This document shows, piece after piece, positions 11,327 through 22,518 of a DNA stretch of 64,000 nt (the first letter of the stretch is position 1; each line of letters begins with the position of its first letter). Under the pieces are notes generated by a model. That model was not told the origin of the DNA. It made no database searches and saw nothing but the letters and a program-made list of their open reading frames with translations. The stretch covers positions 28,394,117-28,458,116 of the forward strand of contig NC_079206.1 of NCBI RefSeq assembly GCF_026745355.1. The letters run 5' to 3'. The translations under genes were made by a program, and so were the position numbers. The stretch comes from Beta vulgaris subsp. vulgaris. Lineage: Eukaryota > Streptophyta > Magnoliopsida > Caryophyllales > Amaranthaceae.

Positions 11327-13833
11327 CTAAGCTACAGGGGCTCGGTCGATCATATGTGCTTCCATGATGCTCCTCGACCTGGCCACCCCTTGGTCTTGTC
11401 CCTCGTCAGCCACCGCCTCTCCTCCGCATCTCTTCATCACCATCATCGTCATCATCCGAGAGGCCAATATGCAATCAGGAGGATGGCCTGATCCTCCTTC
11501 CAGAAGAGCTTCGTAGCTCCCCATGACCTCGGACCAAGGAAGAGAGGATGCGATCTCTCCAGGGCCGCTTTCATCCTCTTAAGGGCGCCATCTACCCCCA
11601 TCTGCTGGGCGGTAGATCCGACCTCGTTGACAAATAATTCGCAGGCCTTGGTCTCCTTCCAACCCGCAAACCATTGGTCCTCGGTCTTGGGAGCCTTCTC
11701 CAGCTCAGCAAGTTGGAATCGCAGCTGGGTGATTTGGCTCTCCGCCTCCACCACTCGGGCCTCGCAGCAGTCTTGGCAATCACAGCCTCATCCCTCTCCT
11801 TGATGAGTTTCTGCTTAGCCAAGTCCCACTGCTCCCGCTCGGCCTTGAAGTCCTTTTGGTCCCGGTCGATGCAGCGTTTGGCATTGACGAGGTCGGCTTC
11901 AGCTATCCTTTGGCCCTCCTTGGCAGCGCGGAGCTCCTCATATGCTTCTTGCCTCGAGCCTCCAAGTCGGAGACCTTGTCGGCCAAGTGCACTTTGTTCC
12001 GGGCCACATTGACAAGCCGAGCAGAAAACTACAATAACAAAAAGGTTCAGTACTTGGCAAGAAAAAATAGCAAAGTTAAAAGCGAAAGGGGCTCACCTCA
12101 ACCCAGCTGCGGAAGAGGTCGTTCGTCTCCTCCGGGCCGCTGGACTGCGCAATGTACTCCCGGTCGGTTGGACTGTACAGGCACTCGACCGCATTCATCC
12201 AGCGGGTGTCGAGCCCGTGGGCATCCAATTCGGCGAACGGTTTGGCCAACGCGAGGTTGAGCTCCTCCGGGTCATCATGAGGGCGAGGAGTGGCCGGTGT
12301 ATATTGAGGGCTCTGAACCGGTCGGAAATCCTCAGAGTGGACCGAAATCCGAGTCCCTTCAGACCTGTCTGCCCGCTCCTCCGGTCGGGGACTATTGACT
12401 TCGACTGATTTGGCCTTTTTAGCCTTTTCGTCCTGGACTTGGCCAACGCCTTCTCAGTCTTGGCCACTTTTTGAGGATCCGCTCTTTCCTCTTCTTGGAA
12501 GCCTTGGGCTTCGACGGATCCTGCAAAGTTTCAAGATCAGCTCGGAACTAGCAAGAAAAAGTACTCGGCTAAAACCCGAGACATACCTTTGGAGGGTTGG
12601 GAACTCCGATTTTCTTGGCCTTCAACTCGGCTTTGAGCTGGGCCGCCCTCATTGCTGCATAGTTTAACTTCTCAGCCATTTCAGGGTCGGATTCCAAAAG
12701 ACGCGTCAAGGAGCAAGCTGCAAAGAGACAACCAAATATGAGAAATTGCAAGTGCAAACAAAAACAAGTTAAACAACCCCCTCGGCCGATTACCCCGGGG
12801 AAATGTCCGGCTCAGCCCGACTGCAGAGAGCAAGTGCTCGCTCTTGAATAGGCGGCAGCTCGGAATCCAATTGCTGGCCACGTAAACCTCCCCTCCTTGA
12901 ACTATTTGGGCCTCGGTTTGTAAGTAAATAGCCGCAATGGCTTCCTCCTCGGACATCTCCGGAACCCTAAAGTTGAGCTCGTGGTTGGGTTCGACATTCG
13001 GTCGGACTGTAGGGATCCCCCAGTCCCCTCCGAAAAAGATGAAGGCAAACTCTCTTCTGAACCCTTTCTGAGAAGTGGGCAAGTCAAGCACCACCTTGTA
13101 GCCCTGTCGGGCTTGAAAATACCACCATCCTGGTCCATTGTCCCCAGCCGACATCTCGACCAGCTTAAACATATTACGCCATAGTCTGATGGTTGGTCGG
13201 ACGCTCAGCATAGCACATACTGTCTGAACAGCAACAATACTTCCCCAAGAGTTCGGAGAGATTTGACTTATGCACAGATTGTAGGCGTTGAGGAGTTCCT
13301 TCACAAAGGAAGTCAGTGGAAACCGGAGCCCCATCTCCATAGACTTGTAATAAACCGCGGTACAGCCCGGAGGGGGAGTGAGAACAGTATGATGGGCCTC
13401 TGGTCGGACAAGCATATAGGGGTCCCTTATCTGGAACCTTGCAGCCTGCCCCCTCGGGTCCTAAAGAAGGGCCTTCATCAAAGCAGGGAGCGGAAACTTA
13501 GACCCCGGTCCTCCCTTCGGATCCGGGTCAGGAAACTCCGGTCGGCCAGAGGTTGACACTTCTTCGCTATCCGACATCGTCACCCTCATTATCTAAGTAA
13601 CTAGCTTTAGAAGAAAAGGCCAGGGACACTTCCCAAGGGAAGGGAACAGCGTCCTCGGCCTCTTCCTCTAGTGACGATGAGGGGCTCGGAAGCAAAACCG
13701 CGTCAGGAACGGCCGAGGGGTCGGGGCAACTTATTAAGGTCGACACCAACGTTATTCCCATCCCCCTCACCTCCTCGAACCGATTGTAGGGAGGTGAGGT
13801 CGGAGGTGTCACCGACTCGGACGATTCTCCCAT
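11327..13833 (-). pseudogene. Antisense gene inside gypsy-1 (Transposase_28-like, with introns)
   Basis: Reads opposite to gag-pol. The start ATG at 13831-13833 opens MGESSESVTPPTSPPYNRFE. The conserved domain is at 12794-13415, with CTAVYYKSMEMGLRFPL, NAYNLCISQISPNSWGS and GPGWWYFQARQGYKV blocks typical of the family called 'putative gypsy type transposon' (Transposase_28). Three short GT-AG introns are visible on this strand: 12718-12793, 12521-12586 and 12029-12096. Between them the exons code well (for example AAMRAAQLKAELKAKKIG). The last exon is rich in Glu, Lys, Ala and Leu and looks coiled-coil. A frameshift or stop between about 13420 and 13570 separates the first ORF from the conserved domain, and further shifts occur after 12029. 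Function unknown; extra ORFs in Tat-lineage elements are known in the literature. Confidence 0.75.
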
Positions 13834-14033
13834 TATTGTATTGACAAGGGAGTCGGCCGAGGTTATTGAAAAGAAAAAGCGAAATAAAACTAAAAAGGCA
13901 AGAGCGTACCTGGTCGGACGACGGAAACCGGAGAAATTGCAGAAACTTAGAGAGAAGCGAGAGCTTTTAGAGAGAGAAAGTGAAGAATTTTTTAGAAGAT
14001 TTTGCACAAATGAATTCTCTCTCCTCTCCGTAC

Positions 14034-14043
14034 AAATATATAG
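14034..14043 (-). promoter_or_regulatory. TATA box of the gypsy-1 antisense gene
   Basis: On the minus strand the sequence reads cctatatatttg about 200 bp upstream of the antisense ATG. The interval between is suitable for a 5'UTR. It lies inside the element, not in the LTR, so the antisense gene appears to have its own promoter. Confidence 0.5.
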
Positions 14044-14227
14044 GCGTGCCTCGGGACGCGTCTCCCATAAACCTATCAGGTGCCTCCACATGGCCAATGG
14101 AAGATGAAACGTCAAAATTTCCAGAAAGTCCCATCCAGCTCAACTACCCAGCTGAGAAGCGCCATGTGGCAGGCCACTGGCTTCCAGCTCAAAGCCACCC
14201 TCTCGGGCTTTACAAGCGTCAACTCAA

Positions 14228-15141
14228 CACCCGGTCGGTCGAGTTGGGGCTCCATCGCCCCGTCCGACCGGGTCTCTACTCGCACCCTTCACTTAGCCAA
14301 GTTTGCTAAGTGCTAGGGAGCATTCGGTCGGCCCCTCCAGGGCTTGTTAGCCCCTGTCCGAGCAACGCCCTCCAATCCGGAACCCGGTCGGTCAAGTTGG
14401 GGCTTCATCACCCTTTGCCCGACCAGGTCTCTGCTTGTTCCCCTCACTTGGCCAATGTTGCTAAGTGCTAGGGAACACCTGGTCGGTCTCTCCAGGGCTT
14501 GTTAGCCCCTGTCCGAGCAACGCCCTCCAATCCGGAACCCGATCGGTCAAGTTGGGGCTTCATCACCCTTTGCCCGACCAGGTCTCTGCTTGTTCCCCTC
14601 ACTTGGCCAATGTTGCTAAGTGCTAGGGAACACCTGGTCGGTCTCTCCAGGGCTTGTTAGCCCCTGTCCGAGCAACACCCTCCAATCCGGAACCCGGTCG
14701 GTCAAGTTGGGGCTTCATCACCCTTTGCCCGACCAGGTCTCTGCTTGTTCCCTTCACTTGGCCAATGTCGCTAAGTGCTGGGGAACACCTGGTCGGTCTC
14801 TCCAGGGCTTGTTAGCCCCTGTTCGAGCAACACCCTCCAATCCGGAACCCGGTCGGTCGAGTTGGGGCTCCGTCACACTTTGCCCGACCAGGTCTCTGGT
14901 TGTTCCCTTCACTTAGCCAAGTTTGCTAAATGCTAGGGAGCACCCGGTCGGCCCCTCCAGGGCATGTTCCCCTGTCCGAGCGGCTCCCGTCAATCCGGAA
15001 CCTGGTCGGTCGTATGGAGCTACTTTGCCCATTGTCCGACCAGGTCTCCACAACTCCCCTTTGCAACCAAGTACAAGAAAGCCCCTGGTCGGCCTCCCCG
15101 AGGCTCTTTAGTCCTTGTCCGGGCTGCTTGGGGCTAAAAGC
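14228..15141. repeat. 155-bp tandem repeat array in gypsy-1
   Basis: The landmark aaccYggtcggtc recurs at about 14228, 14381, 14536, 14691, 14846 and 14999, a spacing of 153-155 bp. Each unit contains ttggggcttcatcaccc, gtctctgcttgttcccctc and tgctaagtgctagggaa. The middle copies are very similar; the first and last are more diverged. Such arrays in the 3' non-coding part are common in Tat/Ogre elements. Confidence 0.9.
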
Positions 15142-15607
15142 ACCTGGTCGGCGCCTCCCCGACCTGGTCTCCTTTTGGCCTCCCTTCATGGAGGTCGGCC
15201 TAGTTGAACTAGCGAATATCGTGGACCTGGTCGGCGCCTTCCCGACCCGGTCTCCTTCTGACCCCCCTGTCATGGAGGTCGGCCTAGTTGAACTAGCGAA
15301 TATCGTGGACCTGGTCGGCGCCTTCCCGACCTGGTCTCCTTTTGGCCTCCCTTCATGGAGGTCGGCCTAATTGAACCGGCGAATATCCCAGACCTGGTCG
15401 GCGCCTGCCCGACCTGGTCTCCTTCTAACCCCCCTGTCATGGAGGTCGGCCTAAGTGAACCGGCGAACATCATGGACCTGGTCGGCTCCTTCCCGACCTG
15501 GTCTCCTTCTGATCTCCCTTCATGGAGGTCGGTCTAATTGAACCTGCGGATCAAAGACCTGGTCGGCACGTGTCCGGCCTGGTCTCCTTCTGGCTTTCCC
15601 TACTAAG
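15142..15607. repeat. 84-bp tandem repeat array in gypsy-1
   Basis: The landmark catggaggtcggcct recurs at 15187, 15271, 15354, 15438 and 15521 (83-84 bp). Units also share acctggtcggcgcc and cccgacctggtctcctt. The array directly follows the 155-bp array and shares its ctggtcggtc/cgaccaggtctc core, so the shorter unit may derive from the longer one. Confidence 0.9.
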
Positions 15608-15680
15608 GTTGGTAAGATGAAGGAATTCTACGCCACCAAGGGGCTTCCCCCGGTCGGACGGCCCTTCTGCCCCTTCCGGC

Positions 15681-15691
15681 GTGGGGCTGAA
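15681..15691 (+). other. gypsy-1 polypurine tract
   Basis: gtggggctgaa immediately before the 3' LTR start (tgtttggg at 15692). It is the expected position for plus-strand priming. Confidence 0.6.
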
Positions 15692-16092
15692 TGTTTGGGC
15701 CCATTAAATCCTTCCAAGGAAATCATGCCATGTGGCACCGCCACCTAAGGATCGTGGGTCCCACCAGAATCACCCTATGAAAAGGTATCACCAATCCCCA
15801 AGTGAGCTGTCATGTCCAGCACACCACTTTATGGAAATTCTCACCACTATAAATACCTCTTGTCCCATCAATGCAAAGGTATTGAATACTCACCTAACTA
15901 ACTTGAGCTTCTCACTCTAGACTCTCTCCTACCTCAATCATCAACTGACTTGAGCGTCGGGGGCGATCCCGGAACAACCCCGGGGTAGTTTTTCTGTGTT
16001 TTGCAGGTTTCCGGTGAACTGATATCCAGCCCAGCTCGGACCTAAGGACTTGTTCAGCACAGACCATTAACCTTAATTTCTAGACAGAAACA
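15692..16092 (+). repeat. gypsy-1 3' LTR
   Basis: Nearly identical to the 5' LTR; only indels in simple runs were noted. It carries the same ctataaatac TATA box. Followed directly by the target duplication tcttg. Confidence 0.92.
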
Positions 16093-16389
16093 TCTTGGTT
16101 TTACCTTTCTCTACTCAGCCTTCAACCCAAACAGAACGAGAAAGAAATCTATCACATTTTAATGTGCACAGAAGCAAATGGAACCTAAATAAGAGACGAA
16201 AATTTGAAGAAATATATTTGGTTGACTGCATTATGCTAGAAAAGTTTGAAAGTATGAGCTTTGCTTGGTAATTGGTATATGACAACGTTATTCTTGAAAC
16301 AAAGGTGAAAAGAATAACCCAAAAAGAAAAATAAAGATCACATATGCGCCATACAATGTGCCTATATCTCTATACAAGTAAATGCTGAA

Positions 16390-19300
16390 TTAATGCATGA
16401 GGTGGTTTGCAAAGGCAATACGGTTGCGAGTAATCTCTTCATCATCCTCCTCGTCATCCTGTTGGGGTCTAGAAAGACGTAGAAGATCAAGACTATGAGA
16501 AGACAGAGCAGTAGAAGCGGCAGCAACAACAAAGTCATTGTAAGTAGAAGCATAGACAGCAGTAGTCGCAGTACTAGTAGTAGTAGTAGTATTCATGTTG
16601 AGGATGTTGTTTGAAGCAGATGAAGTGTTGGAGTAAGCAGGCTGTTGGATATGGTGGTTATGAGGATGATGATGCATTATTACTTCATGAAAGCCATTGT
16701 TGCAGCTTAGTTGTTGTTGGTGTTGTGAGCTTTGAAGGACGTTTGCCATCGCCAAACGGCTATTTATTACCTGGCTTTGTACCATTGCTAACTCTGCTTG
16801 CATTGTTGCTACCTAGACCAAAAAAACACAATTCATCTATATAATCCTAAGTGTATGATTTATGTGGATAGTATCCAAAAAATTTTCTTTGCTGTAGCAT
16901 TATCATCATGGAAAAAGACTCCAAACATATCGTTTGACATCCAATCTTTAATCGCATGTTTGGTTAGCGCTACTAAATGGTAATGAGAGTTCATTCATGC
17001 TACACTCCGGTGTACCATGCTCATGGTACACCCAATGACAATTTTATAATAAATTTTCCAAATGAGTAGAATTTACTCATTCTAATCACTTATTTCTCTC
17101 TCTTTCTTCTACATTATTTCTCTTACCTCTATTTTCTCTATCCTCCATTGTTTCTCTTACCTCTAAATTTCTCGCTCCTCAATCATTTCTCACTTCCAAA
17201 ATTTCTCCCCTCAATTATTTCTCACCTCCAAAATTTTCTCCTACATGAATCATCTCCCTCCTCCAAATATACAACCTTCATTGAAATCAATAAATGGCAA
17301 AACAAATATGTGAGCATTGAAAATTTTGCTATTGAGGGTCAATCAATTATTTTGGACCTTTAGTTAATATCTGTGTTACAGGGACACGAGTATAAGTCTC
17401 GCATATGGGTACGAATTCGAGTATCCGATACAATAAATCTAAAAATTACAGATATGAAGACGCCGTCCCAAGATTGGACATGAGTCCAAGGATACGACTT
17501 TTTCTTTATAAATATATAATATTTATTTAATTTTAAAATATGGCTCACTTTTGCAATAATACGAAATAAAAAAGCTAAAACTTTAAAACTTTAAATAACA
17601 TAAAATAAAAAATTTGTTAAAAAATTTAGATACTAATAGTAAAAATTAATAGCAAATAATGAAATAAAAAAAAAGTAACTACCTCTCAAAAAAAAAAAAA
17701 AATAGAAACTGATTAAAGGAAAAAAAGAAAGGTTAGCAGAATAACAGTGATTATGGATAGAAGGACTAAAAGAAAAGATACACGTCAGGACGTCATCATT
17801 ACAAGTCCAATAAGGTGTGGTCCCCATTAGCCCCTTTCACATATCCCTTTTCAGATTAGCTGCTATGTGACGTGTCCTAGATTATTTTGGGTTTTACTTT
17901 AATGGGCTAGATAAGTTCACAAATCTATCATTTTTCCCCCAAAATCTTTTAGGGGCCAAGCCTAATCCTGTCCCTGAAAAGATCCACCCCTGTTAATGGC
18001 GAAATTAATTTTAGATTTTAAAATCAAAATTAGAGTGCTTGAGATTTTTCAATGATGGAATCAGTGATCGATAATGCAAAAGATGATTTGAGAATCAATA
18101 CTAGTTTAGGTTTCTCTTAACCCAATTTTCTCTATCCTCCATTGTTTGTCACCTCTAAATTTCTCTCCCTTTCATGATTTTTCTCTCATTGTGGTCAATT
18201 AAATTGATAGATTATATAATATGATTTGAGAAAGTTGCGCTTCATCAATGAAAAAACAAAAATTGAAGATTCAAAGTTCATCAATTGTGGACTTAATTTC
18301 ATATGTTAAATCAATATGGCAGTTGCAAATGAGCAAACACTTATGCTCATTTGAGAAAATGAGCGAAAAAAGTTTGTCCATTTTGAGCAAAAGTGTTTCC
18401 TCGTTTCACTCAAATGAGTCCTATTTTTTGCCCATTTGAGGAAGTTTGTTCATTTGGACGAATGAGCAAAAGTGATTAGAAATGAGTAGAATGTTGCTCA
18501 TTTAGAGAATATCACATGAACAATGAGCAAAAAGTAGTCTTTGGTGTACCATGAGCATGGTACATCCAAATTTACAACGAATTTTCTCTGGTAATGATAA
18601 TGATCTATAGTGTAAATTTGTGAAGGCATTTTTATGTTAACAATCATGGTAAAGCTACTTTATCACAAAACACCTATTTTCTTATCATTTCATTACCACT
18701 TAAGAAGGTACCCAGTATTGAGTGGTAATGGAAATCTATGAAGGAAAACAAATGCTTCGATATCAAATTTCGTTACCATAGATACTAACATTGCAATGTT
18801 TTCACAAACTTACACTAAAAAACATTATCATTATCACTATTTAATACCACTAACTAAACGGATGGTAATAGTAGATAATAGAAATACGAACCACGCAAGC
18901 ACATATAATACTCGTATAAAGTATATGAGCTTGGGGGTATTGGTCAAGCTTATTGGCCTTTATTGGTGTGCCCCCAGTCCCACAGTTAATTCCTACCAAG
19001 CACTTTGAGGAAAATTTTCCTTTATCCCCTCATGGTAGCTTCATCTTAACTCATGAAAAAAAATAAAAAAAGTGCGCCTCCATGAAAATTTTGTACTACA
19101 TATTATCGTTTTAGTATTTTATTCATATCATATTCTTTGCTGGAAATTATGCCAAAAAGGTAAAACGAACATGCATTAACGTACTTCCTTTTATATTATT
19201 TCGGTTGCTCGTATAAATTATGCGTCACAAATCACAATATAAGGAAGAAACCGCAGGCCGCAGCACACTTTTCATGTTGCAGAAAGCGTCATTTTCAAAC

Positions 19301-21756
19301 CTTTTCCTAGAAGATTTTCCTGGGAAGATTTTACACAAATTTATAGAATATGAACAAAGTTTTAGTTTTAACACTTCTTCAATTTCTAAATGGCCATCTC
19401 ACTTGCTCTTTAAAAAAACAGTCCATGAGAACGTCAATAGAAACTTCTAAAGTTTAAATTTGGACATATAACCCACTCTATCCATTTTTTAGGCGTTTGG
19501 TTCATATAATGGTATGGGTTTGGAATCAGAAATGAAATCAAGGTGGTATGGGTTTGGAATTTGATACTTACCTTGTGTTTGCTTTCATTTAGGAATGAAA
19601 AATCTTCTTTTATTTTATACCTAGAGGTAAGGTATGAGCCATACCCACCTCCCCCATGGGTTTCTAAACCCCATACCTTATGGGTTTGAGGTATGGGTTT
19701 AAAATTTAGAAATAAGTTAAACAAACACTAGGTATGGGTTTGGTATGGGTTTTGTCCATTCCAAACCCATACCTCATACCTAAAACTAGTGAACCAAACA
19801 CCCCCTAAGAGCACAATCAATAGTTGTCCTATAATTTGTAGTCATTCATTATTTTATTACTTCCTCACTCTTCCACCTACCCCACCATATTTTCTCTCTC
19901 CTCCAATCCCTTGCTTCTTTGCTCCTCTTTTTCTTGGTCCATCATGAAGAGGTGGACATCAATTTTTTGGCCAAATTTTTTCTCTCCTAATAAACTAATA
20001 ATACTTTTATACTCTCTCTCCTCATGACCTACAACGAGGGCAATGGCTGGGAGTACTATAATAGTTGTTTTGGTTTGATTTTTAAGTTAGAAAATTTGAA
20101 AAATCATCTGATAAATACACTATTTGTGAGAAACTACGTAATAAAAAAATTGAGGTACAAGACTAGTTTATGAAATTTCTTTTATTAAAAAGAGGTACCA
20201 ATAGTTGTATTACGATAAATTGACTTTATTTTTAGGCGTTGACTTTTTCTTTCCCCCCTTCTTTTGTTCCTTTTACCTTGATCATGTCCCATTTCTCTTT
20301 CATTTTACCAAAAAAATTCCCCACCCCCTTTCTCGAATCATCCACAGCATCACAAAAAATATATTATATGTAATAAAAAAAGGATAATTTTCTGCTCAAT
20401 ATTTATCTTCGATGGAAAAATCTGGGACTGAATAACACCAAAATTTTACGATATTATGTCCTATAAAAAGAAGGGATGAATTGAAAAGTGGAGGGGGAGA
20501 ATCACCCAGAAAATTGATCAAAAATGGGTAAAATAAAAATTAATGGCAAGGCACATGTGGATAAATGTCGAAAAACATAGTCAACCAACCGAATTCCTGC
20601 CCAGTTCTACCTCTTTGCCACAAAAGGATTTATAAAGTAGTTTTGAGCCTAATTTCTTGTATTAGGTGGTTTGTCATAGTCCATAGAAAGTGCAATTTTA
20701 TAGTCCATAGTTTCTCACAAATATACTTTTAAATCTGCTAACGTACAATTTTGCTCACTATCTTTAACCATCGAAAATTTTAAAAAAGTTTATATTATGA
20801 GAAATTGAGACAAATCGAATAACATTTTATAAGATAATGTTTGTATTTATATGTTAGTAAAAATAATATAATAATGTGGCGTATGTGAAGATTGCAATAA
20901 TCAAACTTAAACATCTAGTATTATAGAACACCTGGAGATTTTTATAGAAATGTAACATATATAATGGAACATTTGTGAGGCAAGACCTCAACTTTAATCT
21001 CTTACGTTATTGCTAACAGTCGATTGGAAGAGTAAATGCAGGGCAATATATAGGTTAGTACTTAGGAGTTAGGACTAACTATTAAGGAGGACTTGAGAGT
21101 TGTGTTGCTACTAGCTTGATGTCCTAATGCGTATCTAGTCTTTTCTTTTCTATTCTCCTTCTTAACTATTAAATGTTGATAAGATGATTAAATACATATT
21201 ATTCATGAGATGTTGAAGAAACCTATTTTATTCATATATGAATTGGGTTAATATTAAAGGATAGCCATATATATATATATAGTAAATATTAATGTTCTTT
21301 GCTTATGATTTTTATATATGTTGTGGCACCATGACAATCTAAGTTGCCTAAATGTATAGGTATGCTGTTAAGCATGGAGAAGTACTTCACCTGTTGCTGC
21401 AAGGCAAGAATGGTGGAAACACAACCATAAACCGGGTCCGAAAGCCTAGCTTGAGCCTCATATGATATAGTCACCACAGCATCCTGCCTCCTATTCATGG
21501 GAATATGAAGCAACAACTTAGACACATTACTAGCTCCAAAGACCTTATGAACCGCCGCGAAACGGGCTGCTCCTTGGTCCGACCCGAAATGAGGTGCAAA
21601 TATACACCCACTTGTACACTTCCTCCTTAGGAACTTGCAAGCACCACAAGGAGCTGTAGCAGCTAGTAGGCCCTCTTGATCACTCAAGACCGTGGCAGTG
21701 GATCGTTTACCAATGCCACTCTTCCGACGGCCACTGTCGCCATGGTGGTCGGGCAT
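16390..21756 (-). CDS. Class I LOB-domain (LBD/ASL) transcription factor, LBD20-like
   Basis: LBD proteins are plant-specific DNA-binding regulators of organ boundaries, lateral roots and vascular tissue. Exon 1 (21391-21756, 122 codons) starts [14 protein letters not shown]. It carries the zinc block [15 protein letters not shown] (CX2CX6CX3C), a GAS block with [19 protein letters not shown], and the start of the leucine-zipper-like coil ([13 protein letters not shown]). Exon 2 (16390-16812) begins at [15 protein letters not shown], completing the coil in phase, and continues into a Gln-, His-, Thr- and Ser-rich tail ending NHLMH. The total is about 262 residues, normal for the class. The intron (16813-21390, GT-AG) is 4.6 kb, enlarged by repeats. 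No break is seen. SUVR3 next door supports LBD20 orthology by synteny; the domain alone cannot separate class I paralogues. Confidence 0.9.
17005..17062. repeat. Palindromic repeat unit in LBD intron, copy 1
   Basis: tgtaccatgctcatggtaca (17011-17030) is a near-perfect 20-bp palindrome followed by cccaatgacaatttt. A similar unit is at 18543-18592 in direct orientation. Both are followed or preceded by aatgagtagaa motifs. They may be ends of an uncharacterised MITE. Confidence 0.5.
17370..18120. other. LBD intron segment, nothing recognised
   Basis: AT-rich sequence between two blocks that share tctatcctccattgttt (about 17136 and 18130). The duplicated block suggests an insertion or a local duplication here. 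No coding region or defined element was identified. Confidence 0.4.
18543..18592. repeat. Palindromic repeat unit in LBD intron, copy 2
   Basis: tgtaccatgagcatggtaca (about 18545-18564) followed by tccaaatttacaacgaatttt. Direct repeat of the unit at 17005-17062. Upstream, 18340-18540 is dense in short tgagcaaaa and catttgag motifs on both strands. Confidence 0.5.
19489..19808. mobile_element. MITE with ttaggNgtttggtt termini in the LBD intron
   Basis: The left end ttaggcgtttggttcat is inverted at the right end as gtgaaccaaacaccccctaa. Subterminal sequence is rich in ggtatgggtttgg on one side and its complement on the other. Length 320 bp, non-coding. The gtgtttggttc terminus is common in hAT and PIF/Harbinger MITEs. 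No clear target duplication was found, so the superfamily is open. Confidence 0.65.
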
Positions 21757-21821
21757 GGTTGAGAGAGAATGAGAGAGAGGCCGGGTGTGAGTGAGGGTTG
21801 ATGAGGTTGGGGTTGCAAGTG

Positions 21822-21829
21822 ATTATAAG
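21822..21829 (-). promoter_or_regulatory. TATA-like box of the LBD gene
   Basis: ccttataatc on the minus strand, about 66 bp upstream of the LBD ATG (21756), followed by a CT-rich leader (21761-21780 reads gagagaga on the plus strand). Confidence 0.4.
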
Positions 21830-22518
21830 GAGGGAGAGGCAAGAATCCACGTTTTTTTCATGAATGAGGGTTTGGCGAGGTAAATATGATTATGAGGTAC
21901 TAATTAAAACTTATTAAGAGGGAGAAGGAAACCGTTATAAATTTTATAAATGGTTGGTAAATTTTGAGGGGATTGAAAAGAGTGTTTAGTGGTCATTTTT
22001 TGTGTGAATTACACGTGCAAAGGGAGTGATTTTTTCTTTCTTTTCAAAAGTTGGTTTTAGTGTGGATTAATTTGCTAATTAAGTTTTTACTCTTACTTGA
22101 GCAGTGACTAATAAATAATATTTTAGTAAAGTTGGTTTAGTGATTTAATGAGCTAATTTTGTCCGGTTGAAGGAAGCACAAGACTTGTGCTGCCCGTAGC
22201 GTGTGGGAGATGATAGTAACTGAGGCTTATAGACTATTTATATAGTATCTACGGCAAGTAGGTTTATGTGCATCATAAGTTAATATTTTATGTATTTGCC
22301 ATTTTGTTGAAACTTTCTAGCATATTTTATTGCAAAACAAAATGAATAGGATGAAATTATGTATAATATAATGTAGAAATAATCAAGTCATATTATAGAA
22401 AAGTAGCAGTATTAATAAGACTGTAAATCTGCTAAATAGGCTCACCCTCACCATTAGTTTCTTTGTACCAATGATTCCGCCGTTCTGGGAAGCATGAATG
22501 TTCAACGAAGTACCTCAA
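21830..22518. other. Intergenic region between LBD promoter and SUVR3 3' end
   Basis: AT-rich, no coding region or defined element seen. It should contain the LBD upstream regulatory region and the 3'UTR of SUVR3; both genes are on the minus strand, with SUVR3 upstream. Confidence 0.5.

Larger units (their letters stand above)
4920..16092 (+). mobile_element. Full-length Ty3/gypsy LTR retrotransposon, Tat/Retand type (gypsy-1)
   Basis: Two LTRs of about 400 bp begin tgtttgggccc and end agaaaca, flanked by an exact 5-bp duplication tcttg (4915-4919 and 16093-16097). The order is LTR, PBS, gag, protease, reverse transcriptase, RNase H, integrase, then a long region with an antisense gene and tandem repeats, PPT and LTR. 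A chromodomain is not seen. The extra RNase H-like domain and the antisense gene place it in the Tat/Retand lineage. The LTRs differ only by a few small indels, yet gag-pol is broken into many frames. It lies 298 bp downstream of the LBD stop codon. Confidence 0.92.

Noticed and set aside
14620..15537. Long open frames across the gypsy-1 tandem arrays
   Set aside because: Repetition of one unit on both strands gives open frames without any conserved protein.
14228..15607. CRISPR-like array
   Set aside because: Contiguous tandem repeats with no unique spacers, in a plant retrotransposon.
21289..21390. Continuation of LBD exon 1 for 33 codons past QQQ
   Set aside because: A donor gtgaag follows the QQQ codons, and a second exon in phase restores the conserved coiled coil; the continuation has no family similarity.
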